A stretch of 64,000 bases of DNA from Ascarosepion bandense (Eukaryota > Mollusca > Cephalopoda > Sepiida > Sepiidae). The notes under the pieces are model-generated. The model had not been told where the DNA came from and did not search any database. It saw only the letters and a program-made list of their open reading frames with translations. Below are positions 10,497 to 20,691 of this stretch, piece by piece; position 1 is the first letter of the stretch; each line of letters starts with the position of its first letter. The stretch spans positions 350,001-414,000 of the forward strand of contig JBBBDQ010000227.1 of the NCBI GenBank assembly GCA_037127315.1. Direction: 5' to 3'. The position numbers and the translations under genes are program-made.

Positions 10497-10637
10497 GGTG
10501 ATTTTCTAAGCGTAGCTTAGATGTAGCCCAAGGGCGAAATTATGGGCCACCCAGTGAGGACCGAACTCACAATTCAGTCGTAATTGTTGTAGCTTGACAA
10601 GCTTCCTAACCATTAGACCACGTCGAGGTGCTCAAGG
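10497..10637 (-). repeat. tRNA-like SINE family C
   Basis: Same family and orientation as 7405-7668 (GATTTTCTAAGCGTAGCTTAG at one end, CTAACCATTAGACCACG at the other). It stands in opposite orientation next to the tandem array that follows. Confidence 0.65.
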
Positions 10638-10639
10638 CA

Positions 10640-11790
10640 CCATAATTGTAAACTGGTAGCAAAAACTATACATAGTTTTTATAAGAGGTGTCTGGATAGG
10701 TAATGGTTAATGGGCTAATCTGGCTGACCATTATTATTGAGTAACGTGTTCGATCCTTACTGAGTGCCCGACAATTGTAACCTTGCCGTAAAAAACAAAT
10801 TAAGCTTTATAAGGAGTGTCTGAATGTGTGCTAACAGTTAGAGGCTCTGATACTGGTTGAATATTATTACTGAGTAGTGAGTTCAAGCCTCACTGGGTGT
10901 CCCAAAATTGTATCAGAAACTATGCTTAGCTGTATTATGAGTGCCTGGATGTGTGCTAATAGATACGGGCCTAGTCTGGTTGACTATTAATACTGAGTCA
11001 TGAGTTTGATCCTCACTGGGTGCTCCACATTTGTAACCTTGTAGCAAAAACTAAACAAAGCTTAGCTTTATAGGCGGCACCTGGATGTGTGCTAATAGTT
11101 AAATAACTGATCTGGTTGACCGTTACTACTGAGTTTGATCCTCACTGGGTGCCCCACATTTGTAACCTTGTAGCAAAAGCTAAATAAAGATTAGCTTTAT
11201 AAGGGGCTTCTGGATGTGTGCTAATAGTTAAATAACTAGTCTGGTTGACCATTACTACTGAGTAGTGAGTTTGAACCTCACTAGGTGCCTCACATTTGTA
11301 ACCTTGTAGCAAAAACTAAACAAGGCTTAGCTTTATAAGGGGCGCCTGGATGTGTGTTAATAGTTAAATAACTAGTCTGGTTGACCATTTCTACTGAGTA
11401 ATGAGTTTGATCCTCACTGGATGCTCCACATTTGTAACCTTGTAGCGAAAACTAAACAAAGCTTAGCTTTATAAGTGGTGTTTAGATGTGTATTGATAGT
11501 TAACGGACTAGTCTGGTTGACCATTACTAATGAATAGTTACTTTGATTTTCAATTACTGCCCCCACATTTTAGCCTCGTAGCAAAAACTAAACTAAACTT
11601 AGCTTTATAGGCAGTGCCAGGATATGTGCTAATAGTATACAGCCTAGACCATTTCTACTTTTTTAGTGAGTTTAATCCTAACTGGGTTTCCCAAACTTAT
11701 ATCAAAATCCAAAGTTTAGCTTTATATGTGTGCTAACAACCTAGTGTGTTTGACCATTACTACTGAGAAGCGGGTCGGATCCCATATTTT
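10640..11790 (+). repeat. Tandem array of tRNA-like SINE-C units
   Basis: About nine head-to-tail units starting near 10690, 10816, 10940, 11066, 11204, 11339, 11473, 11609 and 11720, so spacing is about 110-138 bp. Each carries GGATGTGTGCTAATAG, GTCTGGTTGACCATTACTAC, a B-box-like GTTTGATCCTCACTGG, and a tail TAGCAAAAACTAAACAAAGC. Earlier and later units are more diverged than the middle ones, as expected for unequal exchange. A SINE-like unit amplified as a satellite. Confidence 0.8.
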
Positions 11791-12069
11791 TGTCGTTGTG
11801 CCTAACTAACAACAGACAACAACAATTACCTCACGACACATCGATTTGAAATTTTTACTGTAAATTGTCGACGTGATTTATAATAACCATGAAGTGCATG
11901 CAAATTTATTGACCTGAATAATTTTGTGCATGTATACTAGTGTTTGTTCATGGGTAGTGGTAAAAAAAAAAGTCCCTGGAGCGATTGAAAAGTGATTTAG
12001 AAAAAAAAAATGTTTCATCAAATTTAGGGAAGTCGTGTCATGCAAAAAAAAAAAAAAAAATTAAAAATA

Positions 12070-12180
<111 letters not shown>

Positions 12181-12466
12181 TTTTAACGAAACTTGGTTAT
12201 AAGCAACCGACAATTTGAAATGAATTGTTTGAACATTATTTTTTTTTTATCGATACTCGTATTTAAGTAGATATTCTGTTTTTAATGAATATCTACTTTA
12301 ATGAATATTTTACTTTATCTACTTTAATCTACTTTAATGAATATCTATTTTTAATGAATATTAAACAGAATATCTACTTAAATACGAGTATCGATAAAAA
12401 ATAATGTTCAAACAATTCATTTTAAATTGTCGGTTGCTTATAACCAAGTTTTGTTAACATTCGTTG
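12181..12466. mobile_element. Long foldback (inverted-repeat) element
   Basis: Arms of about 105 bp (12181-12286 and 12361-12466) are near-perfect reverse complements; each includes CAACCGACAATTT, TTGTTTGAACATTATT and ATCGATACTCGTATTTAAG on the appropriate strand. The 75-bp centre holds three repeats of ATCTACTTTAATGAAT. A lone arm of the same sequence recurs at 12766-12822. No coding capacity. Confidence 0.75.
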
Positions 12467-12584
12467 ATTTCCGTAACATGTTTACATTTGTTGTCATTAC
12501 GATACATTTCAGAGCAGATATGTTTGTTTACGCTGGATCGAAAATTGTGTTATATAGGCTTGATAAAAACCTTGTTTAGACTGG

Positions 12585-12685
12585 AGGCTATTCGTGGTCG
12601 AGAGGTCTAAAACGTTACCACGTCAAATGGTAGCTTCCCCTATATAGATAGGGGTAGCAGGTTCGAATCCTGCCGACTGGCACAC
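12585..12685 (+). repeat. tRNA-like sequence with long variable arm (SINE head)
   Basis: TGGTCGAGAGGTCTAAAACG looks like the D-arm/A box of a type II tRNA, and GCAGGTTCGAATCCTGC is a perfect T-arm (5-bp stem, B box inside), with a hairpin CCCCTATATAGATAGGGG between. The expected acceptor stem does not pair (CGACTGG has no partner at the 5' side), so it is a tRNA-derived repeat and not a working tRNA. Confidence 0.55.
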
Positions 12686-12765
12686 ATTTTCGTCATAAAA
12701 ATTTATCGTAAATAATAATAATCAGGCCGGTAGATATAAATATATAATACTGTTTCATTAAAAAC

Positions 12766-12822
12766 AGAATATCTACTTAAATACGAGTATCGATTAAAAA
12801 TAATGTTCAAACAATTCATTTC
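12766..12822 (+). repeat. Single arm of the 12.2-kb foldback
   Basis: Same sequence and direction as the second arm of the element at 12181-12466 (ACAGAATATCTACTTAAATA onward), then runs into an AT microsatellite. Confidence 0.7.
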
Positions 12823-12979
12823 ATATATATATATATATATATATGAAGTAAAGAAGTTCCGATTCACCTATTATATCTTGTTGACAAAGGACGCAGTCGT
12901 GTCAGAAATTTAAAAAAATTCTTTGCATTATTCTGCCATTGAGTCTAAAGGAATTATAATATACAACGAATATTATAAT

Positions 12980-13730
12980 TCACATTATTTTTATTAATGT
13001 TTTTTTTAATCTTTTAAATGTACAACCCTTCCTTATCTATCTATCTATCTATCTATCTATCACCAACAAAACTAGCCCAGATAATTACTGAGAATATTTG
13101 TTGGTGACGTGATAGAACAATTGCATGTGACCGAATTGATAAAAAGTAGAAAATACAGATTCAATGATATAATGAATGCAGAATTGCTTTTGTCAGGAGT
13201 AGTAAGCGAATTTATCAAAGCAAGTTAGTCAAAATATCGTCAGTGGGTTTTGACAATATGTAACCCTTGTTCAAAATACGGCCTTGAGGATTTCCTGTTT
13301 ATTGATTATCAAGATACCTGATAAGAACAGGCAGAAAATAACAGAGAGTAAGATTTATCCCTTTCCATTGGACGTTGAAATGGTTAAATGATATTACTAA
13401 CATGTCGAGATAGTAAGTCATATATAAGGAGAGGGAAATAGAAATAGTACCTAACTTCAACACCCCGGTTTTGTGTCTTTTTAATAAAACTGTGGTAGAA
13501 AACGAAATTCAGTGAAACGGGGACCAGCGATAAATTGATGCGGACCAGCTGAAATAGCCTTCCCCCAGAGATGTTGCAAGAGACGGTTAGACCAAATTCA
13601 ACGAGCTTCAAGTTGAATAAAACATATTTCCGTGGAGATAATAGATCACAAATATTAACGTTCTAATAAAATGCCAGTCAAATGATTTTTTGCGTCACTT
13701 AGTTTTGACTCAATTGTAATATTGCATCTA
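12980..13730. other. No recognised feature apart from a short (TATC)n run
   Basis: A (TATC)n run lies at about 13036-13060. GATAGAACAATTGCATGTG at about 13110 recurs at 15357 inside the transposon there, so 13060-13135 is probably a small fragment of that transposon family. The rest is unmatched. Confidence 0.4.
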
Positions 13731-13731
13731 T

Positions 13732-13734
<3 letters not shown>

Positions 13735-13788
<54 letters not shown>
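13735..13788. repeat. (AT)n microsatellite
   Basis: Pure alternating AT run of about 50 bp. Confidence 0.9.
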
Positions 13789-13794
<6 letters not shown>

Positions 13795-13942
13795 TTTTTT
13801 TATATGCCGTTCCTTCGTCTGTCCGGTCTAACCTAGTCGAGTGATGACGTGATCATACTTTGGACAATCCGAAATCAACAAATACAGCGTAGGCGGAATC
13901 GATCGAACTTCAGAAAGGTTGGCTGGACTCAGTCAGGTGTCG

Positions 13943-13946
<4 letters not shown>

Positions 13947-14010
<64 letters not shown>

Positions 14011-14012
14011 GT
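13947..14012. repeat. (TATC)n microsatellite
   Basis: About 16 uninterrupted TATC units. Confidence 0.95.
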
Positions 14013-14147
14013 TTGTATGTAACGATAATATACACGCTAAAAAGTCTGCCTTCTTCTACCGAGCGCCCATAGCACAGAGGTAGAATCGCCGACTGACGCC
14101 AATTCGGTCGAGTTTCAATCCTGTGTTAAAAAGCAGTCGAAGTCTAA

Positions 14148-14191
14148 CCTTATTGATGAGCTGTGATACAGTGAAACAGACCTGTCAGCGG
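14148..14191 (+). ncRNA. Degenerate hammerhead, first of dimer
   Basis: Core reads TTGATGA (14153-14159), so the essential C3 is now T. Stem II GCTGT/ACAGT still pairs with one G-U, GAAA is intact, and CTGTC marks the old cleavage position (C14186). Stem I is mostly lost. Likely inactive. Confidence 0.6.
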
Positions 14192-14453
14192 ATGACTATT
14201 TACACTCTCACACCCTGATTGAGCACTCTGGAAGAATGATAGACTTTGAAAAACAGTAGCTACTCTGGCATGTACGCATCACTCATTCAGTAATGAATTA
14301 GAGCACTCTGGGTATTGGGCGTGTATAATGATAATATACACGCTAAAAAGTCTGCCTTCGTCTATCGAGCGCCCACAGCCCACAGGTAGAATCGCCGACA
14401 GACGTCAATTCAGTCGGGTTTCAATCCTGGGTTAAAAGCAATCAGATGTCTAA

Positions 14454-14497
14454 TCGTACTGATGAGCTGTGATGCAGCGAAACAGATCTCTCTGCTG
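14454..14497 (+). ncRNA. Hammerhead ribozyme fold, second of dimer
   Basis: Core CTGATGA intact (14459-14465). Stem II GCTGT with GCAGC (one U-G) and a GAT loop; GAAA at 14479-14482; cleavage position C14492 after T14491. Stem I TCGTA/TGCTG forms four of five pairs. Stem III is weakened compared with the consensus ACAGATCTGT because one G became C. Confidence 0.6.
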
Positions 14498-14533
14498 ATG
14501 ACTATATAATTAGATATGTATATATATAATGTG

Positions 14534-14612
14534 GAGCTTCAAACCAGCCCTGATGAGTGAGCAAATCATTACGGTGTCCTCACGAAACGTCAAAGTCGGC
14601 ATAAACCTGCTC
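14534..14612 (+). ncRNA. Type I hammerhead ribozyme fold of a different family
   Basis: Core CTGATGA (14550-14556); stem II GTGAG (14557-14561) with CTCAC (14579-14583) and a 17-nt loop; GAAA at 14584-14587; very short stem III (AC with GT, 6-nt loop); C14597 at the cleavage position. Stem I has an inner helix GCC/GGC next to the core and an outer helix GAGC/GCTC with internal loops between, the layout that normally supports loop-loop contacts. Sequence outside the core is unlike the dimer just upstream. Confidence 0.65.
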
Positions 14613-14641
14613 AATTATAATGACAATCTCTTTGTGCTTAT

Positions 14642-14645
<4 letters not shown>

Positions 14646-14715
<70 letters not shown>

Positions 14716-14737
14716 AAATACAAACCCACACACAAAC

Positions 14738-14829
<92 letters not shown>

Positions 14830-14830
14830 G
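14646..14830. repeat. (AC)n then (TATC)n microsatellites
   Basis: About 24 AC units (14646-14694), an AT run, then TATC units with a (TC)n interruption (14742-14829). This abuts the left end of the next transposon. Confidence 0.95.
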
Positions 14831-14852
14831 TGTTTGTTTTAAAAACAAACGG

Positions 14853-16164
14853 TATAACTTTAGGACTGTATTCCATATTTCTAAATAATCAAAAAATTAC
14901 CCATGAACATATGTCCAAAAACACTTGGTTTCCGAGTTATAGGCTTTTTAAATATATGCTAACCAGAATGCCTTTATTTTCTACATTCGACACATACAGA
15001 GTTTTCAATTGCCCTATAGCAAGTGTTTAAATGGGCCTAAGGTTGAAATCTAAGGGGTTTAGTTCCTGTGAGCGTGGAGTCCATGCAAGTGGTTCACTTC
15101 TTCCTATCCACCGACTAGTAAACCTTCGATTTAGGTACCTGCGGGCTGCGTGACTGAAGTATATGGGAGTACCGTCATGAATGAAGTGCAGTTGTCGACG
15201 ATTGATCAGTGGAACATCGCCCAAGAAATCATGTTACTTTCCAGGAAGCGCTTGTACGCATCACCTGTAAGTCTGTTTGGAAGTTCATGATGTCCTAATA
15301 ACCTATCACCAACAACACTAGCCCAGATATTGACTTAGAATAGTTGCTGGTCACGTGATAGAACAATTGCATGTGGATGTTCCTTTGCCCATACATGCTG
15401 ATTGTGGAAGTTGACTATTTCATCCCATGTAAACTATGCTTCCTCTATAAAGATAACGAAGGCAGGAAAGTTTAGAGTTGCATTGCATTGTTGTAAGAAA
15501 CATTGACAGAGCACAACTCGTGCAGGGTAATCTAGTGACAACGTCTGCTCACGTTGTAGATGATATAGGTACAATTGTTGGTCTCGCAGTTCTCTCCAGG
15601 CATTCGAATAGGGAATAGCCACTTACTTTGCCAACTGTCGTGTGCTGATTTTAGGAACATCATGCACAATATCCAGTAACTGCTTTTCTTCCTCAAGCGT
15701 CGTAGACCTTAGTCGTCCTCTGCCCCCAGCACGAGGTTCGAAGTTCCCATGTTCACAGAGGTTGCGATGGATATTCACAAATATTTTCCTATCGGGACAT
15801 TGTCGGTGTGGAAACATTTCCTGGTAGAGACGACTAGCTTGTACAGCGTTACCATCTGCCAAACCAAACCAAACACGAAGTGCATATCTGCCCTATCCTG
15901 ATCTGAGTACATGTCCAATCAATATGCACCACTAACAGTCGTTGAGCAACACTTCACACGCGAGAAACAGGGGTTTGACCTGTCCGATTGGCGGAAAAAA
16001 GCGATCTGATAGGGTGGTCTGGTCCGCTGTTGGAGATAAAGGTATACTGATTAGCACATGTTTGAAAAAGCCTATAACTCGGAAACCAATCGTTTCCGGA
16101 CATAGGTTCATAGAGAGTTTTTTTTCCATTATTTAGATATAAGGAACACAGTTCTGAAGTTATA
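14853..16164 (-). mobile_element. DDE transposon with ~120-bp terminal inverted repeats
   Basis: The left end (from TATAACTTTAGGACTGTATT at 14853) and the right end (rc of 16035-16164) match over about 120 bp, including GGTTTCCGAGTTATAGGC. This gives a 1.3-kb element with its own broken transposase. A further copy of the outermost 20 bp lies at about 16182-16219 beyond an AT run. Long inverted ends plus the encoded protein place it in the Tc1/mariner superfamily. Confidence 0.75.
15020..15862 (-). pseudogene. Tc1/mariner-superfamily transposase, HTH (DUF4817-like) type
   Basis: The N-terminal frame (15623-15862) begins MADGNAVQASRLYQEMF and reads like the helix-turn-helix domain of the DUF4817-type transposases common in arthropods and molluscs. 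The middle frame (15434-15622) continues with the LDYPARVVLCQ region and ends in FIEEA followed by a stop where the family has the first catalytic aspartate. The C-terminal frame (15027-15224) contains LHFIHDGTP, WIGRSEPLAWTPRSQ and LNPLDF, the region of the second and third catalytic acids. At least one in-frame stop and probably further breaks prevent translation of a full protein. Family membership is from memory of the motif order; a profile search would settle it. Confidence 0.65.
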
Positions 16165-16212
16165 CATATATATATATATATGCATAACTTCAGGACTGTA
16201 TTTCAAAAATAG

Positions 16213-16217
<5 letters not shown>

Positions 16218-16264
<47 letters not shown>

Positions 16265-16285
16265 TAGATAGATAGATAGATATAG
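16218..16285. repeat. (AT)n and (GATA)n microsatellites
   Basis: AT run followed by six or so AGAT units. Confidence 0.9.
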
Positions 16286-16329
16286 ATATATGTACATACA
16301 CACACATATATATATACTTACAGTTTACG

Positions 16330-16752
16330 ATGGGTAGTCTATCGCCATATAATATATATTTTAATTTCATGCATGTGCGTTATTTGCTTTTGATTTTGTT
16401 GACTGCCCAATATAGTAGCGTCAGTTGGGTATCGTCTATGAGACAAAGAGCACCATTACGCAACTCACTCTGTAAGAAATTTGTAACTACTCGACAGACT
16501 GCAACCACTTTGTTTATTATGTGTGGTACTCAGTTGAGTAAGAAACCAACAAAACACCTAACTGCAAAGATCAATTGTAGGGCAGCATTCACCAACTTAA
16601 ACAAGGCGACCGAACAAAAGAGTTGTAGAAGATTCGGAAGTCGTCTGATTGATAGATTGAACTACGAAATGTCTACCACTACACACAAAGGACAATTGTT
16701 AAAAAAATTAACACGACAAGAAAATAATTATTCTTTTAAGGAAGATTTTTAA
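16330..16752 (+). CDS. Unrecognised 140-aa open frame
   Basis: The frame starts at ATG 16330 and ends at TAA 16750-16752. The first 30 residues are hydrophobic (LLLILLTAQYSS) and could be a signal or membrane segment. The remainder is basic and Ser/Thr/Lys-rich (KKFVTTRQTATT, LTAKINCRAAF, KLTRQENNYSF). No homologue is recognised. It is one of the few long frames in the window made of neither simple repeat nor a recognised transposon. A hammerhead-like motif lies 38 bp after its stop. It may be a fragment of an unrecognised retroelement or chance. Confidence 0.2.
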   Translation: MGSLSPYNIYFNFMHVRYLLLILLTAQYSSVSWVSSMRQRAPLRNSLCKKFVTTRQTATTLFIMCGTQLSKKPTKHLTAKINCRAAFTNLNKATEQKSCRRFGSRLIDRLNYEMSTTTHKGQLLKKLTRQENNYSFKEDF

Positions 16753-16785
16753 AAGGTATTTATAATATGTAAAAGCAATCATTCT

Positions 16786-16825
16786 TTGCCTAAGGAGGAT
16801 CACAAGATCCGAAACACGTGTAAGG
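16786..16825 (+). ncRNA. Hammerhead-like remnant
   Basis: CTAAGGA (16790-16796, one change from CUGANGA at G5), perfect 5-bp stem II GGATC/GATCC with ACAA loop, then GAAA and the self-pairing ACACGTGT. Stem I is poor. Probably a decayed hammerhead or a coincidence. Confidence 0.3.
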
Positions 16826-16859
16826 AAATATACAAAATAAAGTATTAAAAAAATCCACT

Positions 16860-18380
16860 CAATAATAAAAAAAGGGTTTACAGTGTTTTTCTTTCTTTTC
16901 AGATGACACTTTTTTCTCGCTGGAAAAGCAATAATCTAGGTACGTTCACTATTTCGCGGGAAAAACAGCATAGTGTAATGAAAAGGCCACAAACTTAACG
17001 AAAATAAAGTTTTATCGTCAAAATGTTGATATTATTATTAAGATAAAAGACCAACGTATTGTTTAATTATTGTTTGAATTTTTTAAATTCTTTCTAACAC
17101 GTTCAAAAGTTTTGTTAAAATCTTGTTTTGTTTACGTCATCACCCTGGTTCACTTTTAACATTGACATTTTTTGCGCTTGTTTTCCGTTGAAAACACATT
17201 TAATTGGAAATTCTTGTAAAAATCAAATAATTGTCCGATTTTAATGAAAATTTCAGGACTTATTCACAAATGAATGAAAGTATTTTTGACATATTTTTTT
17301 AAATTTTGGTAAAAGAAATTTTTAAAAAAATATTTTACCCCTCACTTAATTAATTTCATGAAATTTCGCATAGAAACTTCCTATTTATTGAAATCATTTT
17401 TTTGTTAAAAGTAGGAGTCATTGGAGATCGTAAATCACCTACTTTTTTTCAACTTCGTACTATTTGACTGAAAATCTGCTTTGAATGAAAACATAATGAA
17501 TCCAATAAAACCATGACATTACTTAATCAGAAAAGCTTTTAATTGCTTTTGGAAATAAGTAATATTAAGGACATTATTGTCTGAAGAAATAAAATTTTTC
17601 TGATGAATAATGAATTTTTGAAAGAATGTTTTCATTTTTTTTTACATTATAATTATAATAATTTATAATAGTATTGGGGTATTTATTGGATGTGATATAG
17701 ACATTTAGTGGAAACAAAATTTACGAGTGCAAAATTGCAAAGATTAATAAACGTAGTGACACAATCTATTTTTAAAATAATTTTATATTTTATATTTTTT
17801 ACCTTATTTTCATGTATGGAAGACTGGAATTTCTATTATTATGAAAAAGTTATGTAATTTAAGAGTTTTGTTCCTTTACTTAGATTTATGAAAATTGTCA
17901 TTTATGGTCATGCGTTGTCATCGCTTCGTTATTCAACAGTCCGTCAAACGTTCGATCAGATGAACACAACCAACCGTTAATGATTGGTTGTATATTACTT
18001 TTTATGCTCTAAGTAAGTAATATTTCTTTAAAATCGGATTAATTTAACTTTTAATTTTCTAATTTTACTAAAATAAAGAGTCAGAAATTTAAAAAAAATA
18101 TTTTTAAAATCGATGAATTTTTGTTTGTTTACAAATTTCTTAAAATTAAGAAAATGGCCGCTTTGAAGAAAAATTTGAAGAAATCGAAATTAAATGCAAC
18201 ATTCCTATCTATATAATTTTTATATGAAATACACCAGAATTTTTCACTGAATGGAAATAATAAATTTAATCATTAAGATTTTAATTAAATAAAAAATGAA
18301 ATCTTCAAGAATGTTTTTTCATTTTAAACTAAGTTATCAAAAATTTATGCCGAAATACTGAAGGTACCTACAATAATCTC
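16860..18380. other. Long AT-rich stretch, nothing recognised
   Basis: About 1.5 kb with no repeat shared elsewhere in the window, no microsatellite and no motif in any frame. It is one of the few spans that may be unique sequence. Confidence 0.5.
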
Positions 18381-18396
18381 TCATTAATGCATACAT

Positions 18397-18397
<1 letters not shown>

Positions 18398-18462
<65 letters not shown>

Positions 18463-18500
18463 ACATATATATAGATGTGTGTGTGTGTGTGTGTGTATCT
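18398..18500. repeat. (AC)n/(TG)n microsatellite pair
   Basis: AC run at 18398-18465, an AT joint, then a TG run to about 18495. Confidence 0.95.
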
Positions 18501-18519
18501 GTGTGTACATTTTTTATAA

Positions 18520-18986
18520 TCGTCTCACCCCAAACAAGGCAGAACTGGTGCACAGGGGTTTATTTAAAAGAAGAGTGAAGAGAGAGAGAGAGAGAGGAGA
18601 ACAGGTCAGTGTAGGTACCGGAGAATGGGTAAGAGAAGGACGGGTACATTGGTGTAAAGAGAGCTGCGTAGGAGCGATGTGTTAAGTGAGAAGACGGATG
18701 GGGAATCAAAGAGATAAGAGATTGCATTTATACTCTTGGAGATTATAGCAATCAGGTGAGCAAGAATACGGAAGGGAGTTCTGCAGGCGGGAGATGCGAG
18801 AAAAGAAGCTGTTAAAAGTAAAAATTGTGGTTACACATGATTGTTTTCACAGTAAAAGGGTGGGAACCTGTTGCTAGTCTAGTAGCTCAAGTAAATTCGC
18901 GTTAGGGGGACACCAAGGAGCTAACCTCGTCGGAGAAGAAGCCGTGAAAATATTTGTAGAAGAGGTAGAGGGAAGCCACATCTCGT
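18520..18986 (-). mobile_element. Jockey-type LINE 3' fragment
   Basis: Minus strand: matches the last 450 bp of the LINE at 42.0-44.8 kb, ending in the GCCTTG..GGGGTGAGA tail. Equivalent residues of the C-terminal zone (LWNSLP-type region) are present but the frame is broken. Confidence 0.75.
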
Positions 18987-18987
18987 C

Positions 18988-19072
<85 letters not shown>
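18988..19072. repeat. (GT)n(GA)n compound microsatellite
   Basis: About 21 GT units then about 20 GA units. Confidence 0.95.
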
Positions 19073-19075
<3 letters not shown>

Positions 19076-19439
19076 GAGTTGGGATGCTATGTCTAGTTCG
19101 ACTATATTGCAGATTTTTCTTTGGATCCTGTCGAGAACCCCAAGGTGAAGAGCAAAGTGAACTTCCTAAGTGAACTTCCCTTCTTTTATTACACTGTTGT
19201 TCCTTAGGTGGCATGTAAGGTGCCTGGTCAGTAAAGTGACTGAAAGCGCTTGGAAAAAAATTATTGGACATTTTTACATTTCGTATCTTCAACAAAAATA
19301 AAACATGTAAGAATACCATAACATTTAACAAAAAGTTATTAAATTCTTCCTTGTCGGACGCTTTTTAATGATTGCTGCCAAAATATACATTAACGCATAT
19401 ATATATATAAAATTGAGCATTTGGGTAACAATCTCTCTT

Positions 19440-19758
19440 TTATGCAAGTTTCATTAAAAATGACAGAGAGGTTGTGATTGCTAAAGTTTTTATGTCATTT
19501 TTTATGTGATCTTATGTCATTTTTTATGTGATCTTATGATTTTTTTTTCTTTTGAGGAGAAAGATAGTATAAAAATTGTTATTCATCTTCGAAAATGGCT
19601 AAAAGTACAGCCGAAAGCGCTCGAATAAACAAAACATTTAGACAATTTTTATATGTTTTATGTCCTCAAAAGAAAAAAATCATAAGATCACATGAAAAAA
19701 TGACATAAAAGCTTAACCATCACATCTTGTCTGTCATTTTTAATGAAACCTGTACATG
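19440..19758. mobile_element. MITE with ~100-bp inverted ends
   Basis: Left arm 19445-19560 and right arm 19664-19755 are reverse complements (GTTTCATTAAAAATGACAGA, TGTGATCTTATGATTTTTTT). The left arm holds an extra tandem copy of TTATGTCATTTTTTATGTGA. The centre starts with an ATG frame, too short to judge. It is followed at once by an (AC)n run. Confidence 0.75.
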
Positions 19759-19761
19759 TAT

Positions 19762-19765
<4 letters not shown>

Positions 19766-19848
<83 letters not shown>

Positions 19849-19850
19849 TA
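19766..19850. repeat. (AC)n(AT)n microsatellite
   Basis: About 24 AC units followed by TATC/AT repeats. Confidence 0.95.
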
Positions 19851-19931
19851 TATTAGGCCTTGAATAGCTTCTCGCAGATTTTTCATGAAAAGTATTGTTT
19901 TATTTATAAAAATTAATAAGAAACATGTCAC

Positions 19932-20690
19932 TGAATGTATTGACCATCGCTAGCCACTACTTTTTCTTATCTTTCTGACATAATTTGAATTCCGCGTCGG
20001 AAAACGATACGTCTTTTGAGGGTATCCACCAGTCGATCCATCTTTTGTATCTTCATAAGAATGAAAGCCAGGCCAAATACAATAAATCGGAACAAGTGAT
20101 AATCTGACGGAGCAATGTCTGGTGAATGCGCCGTGGGGTTAGGATTTCCCATTTAAGCATTTCCAAATAGTTTTTCACGTAGCCTAGCGGTGTTATGTTG
20201 CAAAATAACGTTGTGGTGTCTCTGCTTGTATAGTGGCCTGTTTTTTTATTTTCAATGCTCAGCGCAAAGGCATCAGTTGTAGTCAATTGCGATCTATCGT
20301 TATAATTTCGGTCGGTTTGAGCAAGTTAATAAAAAACTACACCAAGCTGATCCCAAGCTGAAACGCAGAGTACCGGCTTCGAAACATGGATGGTGATACA
20401 TGGCTGGACTTACTCCACGATCTTCTAAGATTACGGTCATCGTAGTGTAGTCACCTTTCATCGCTGGTCAGGATACGATGCACCCCCCCCCAAAAAAAAA
20501 CTTTCCTTTTCTGCCGTTAAAGCAGCTCTTCACACATGACAAGACGCCGTCCAAACCTTTTTGAACTCGTACGGCACCCAGTACCCTTGCTTTTGAATCC
20601 TCCATAATTTTTTCGAACGTTTCGAAACTGTTGTATAATCCATTCCTAATGATTCTGCAAGTTCAGCTGCCGCCTGACACAATTTTTCAT
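19932..20690 (-). pseudogene. Mariner transposase remnant (family 2)
   Basis: Minus-strand frames give, in order: QAAAELAESLGMDYTTVSKR (helix-turn-helix), a WVPYEFKK block, a VVASDGQY-type C-terminus and, before it, AHSPDIAPSDYHLF, which is the family's third catalytic region (the terminal D is kept). Several stops and shifts break it. The N-terminal part is cut off at about 20690 by the start of a SINE. The family differs from the element at 53.4-54.5 kb. Confidence 0.7.
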
Positions 20691-20691
20691 G

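Larger units (their letters stand above)
14020..14515 (+). mobile_element. Retrozyme-like tandem dimer (306-bp unit with tRNA-like part and hammerhead)
   Basis: The unit begins with GATAATATACACGCTAAAAA at 14025 and again at about 14331. Each copy then has a tRNA-like part (GAGCGCCCA, a TAGCACAGAGGTAGAATCG-type A box, and a GTTTCAATCCTG B box) and ends in a hammerhead. The two cores are at 14153 and 14459, exactly 306 bp apart. Between them lies an extra body shared with the minus-strand dimer at 23.07-23.42 kb (TTCAGTAATGAAT, TTGAGCACT). Retrozymes are known to use tandem hammerheads to release monomers that circularise; a tRNA-like promoter inside the unit fits RNA polymerase III transcription. 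Activity is inference. Confidence 0.7.

Noticed and set aside
12585..12685. Possible functional tRNA (type II, with variable arm)
   Set aside because: Perfect T-arm, but the acceptor stem does not pair and D/anticodon arms are poor. Treated as a tRNA-derived repeat.
14620..15030. 136-aa open frame on the plus strand
   Set aside because: Begins in (AC)n and (TATC)n repeats and continues into the transposon's inverted end; no coding evidence.
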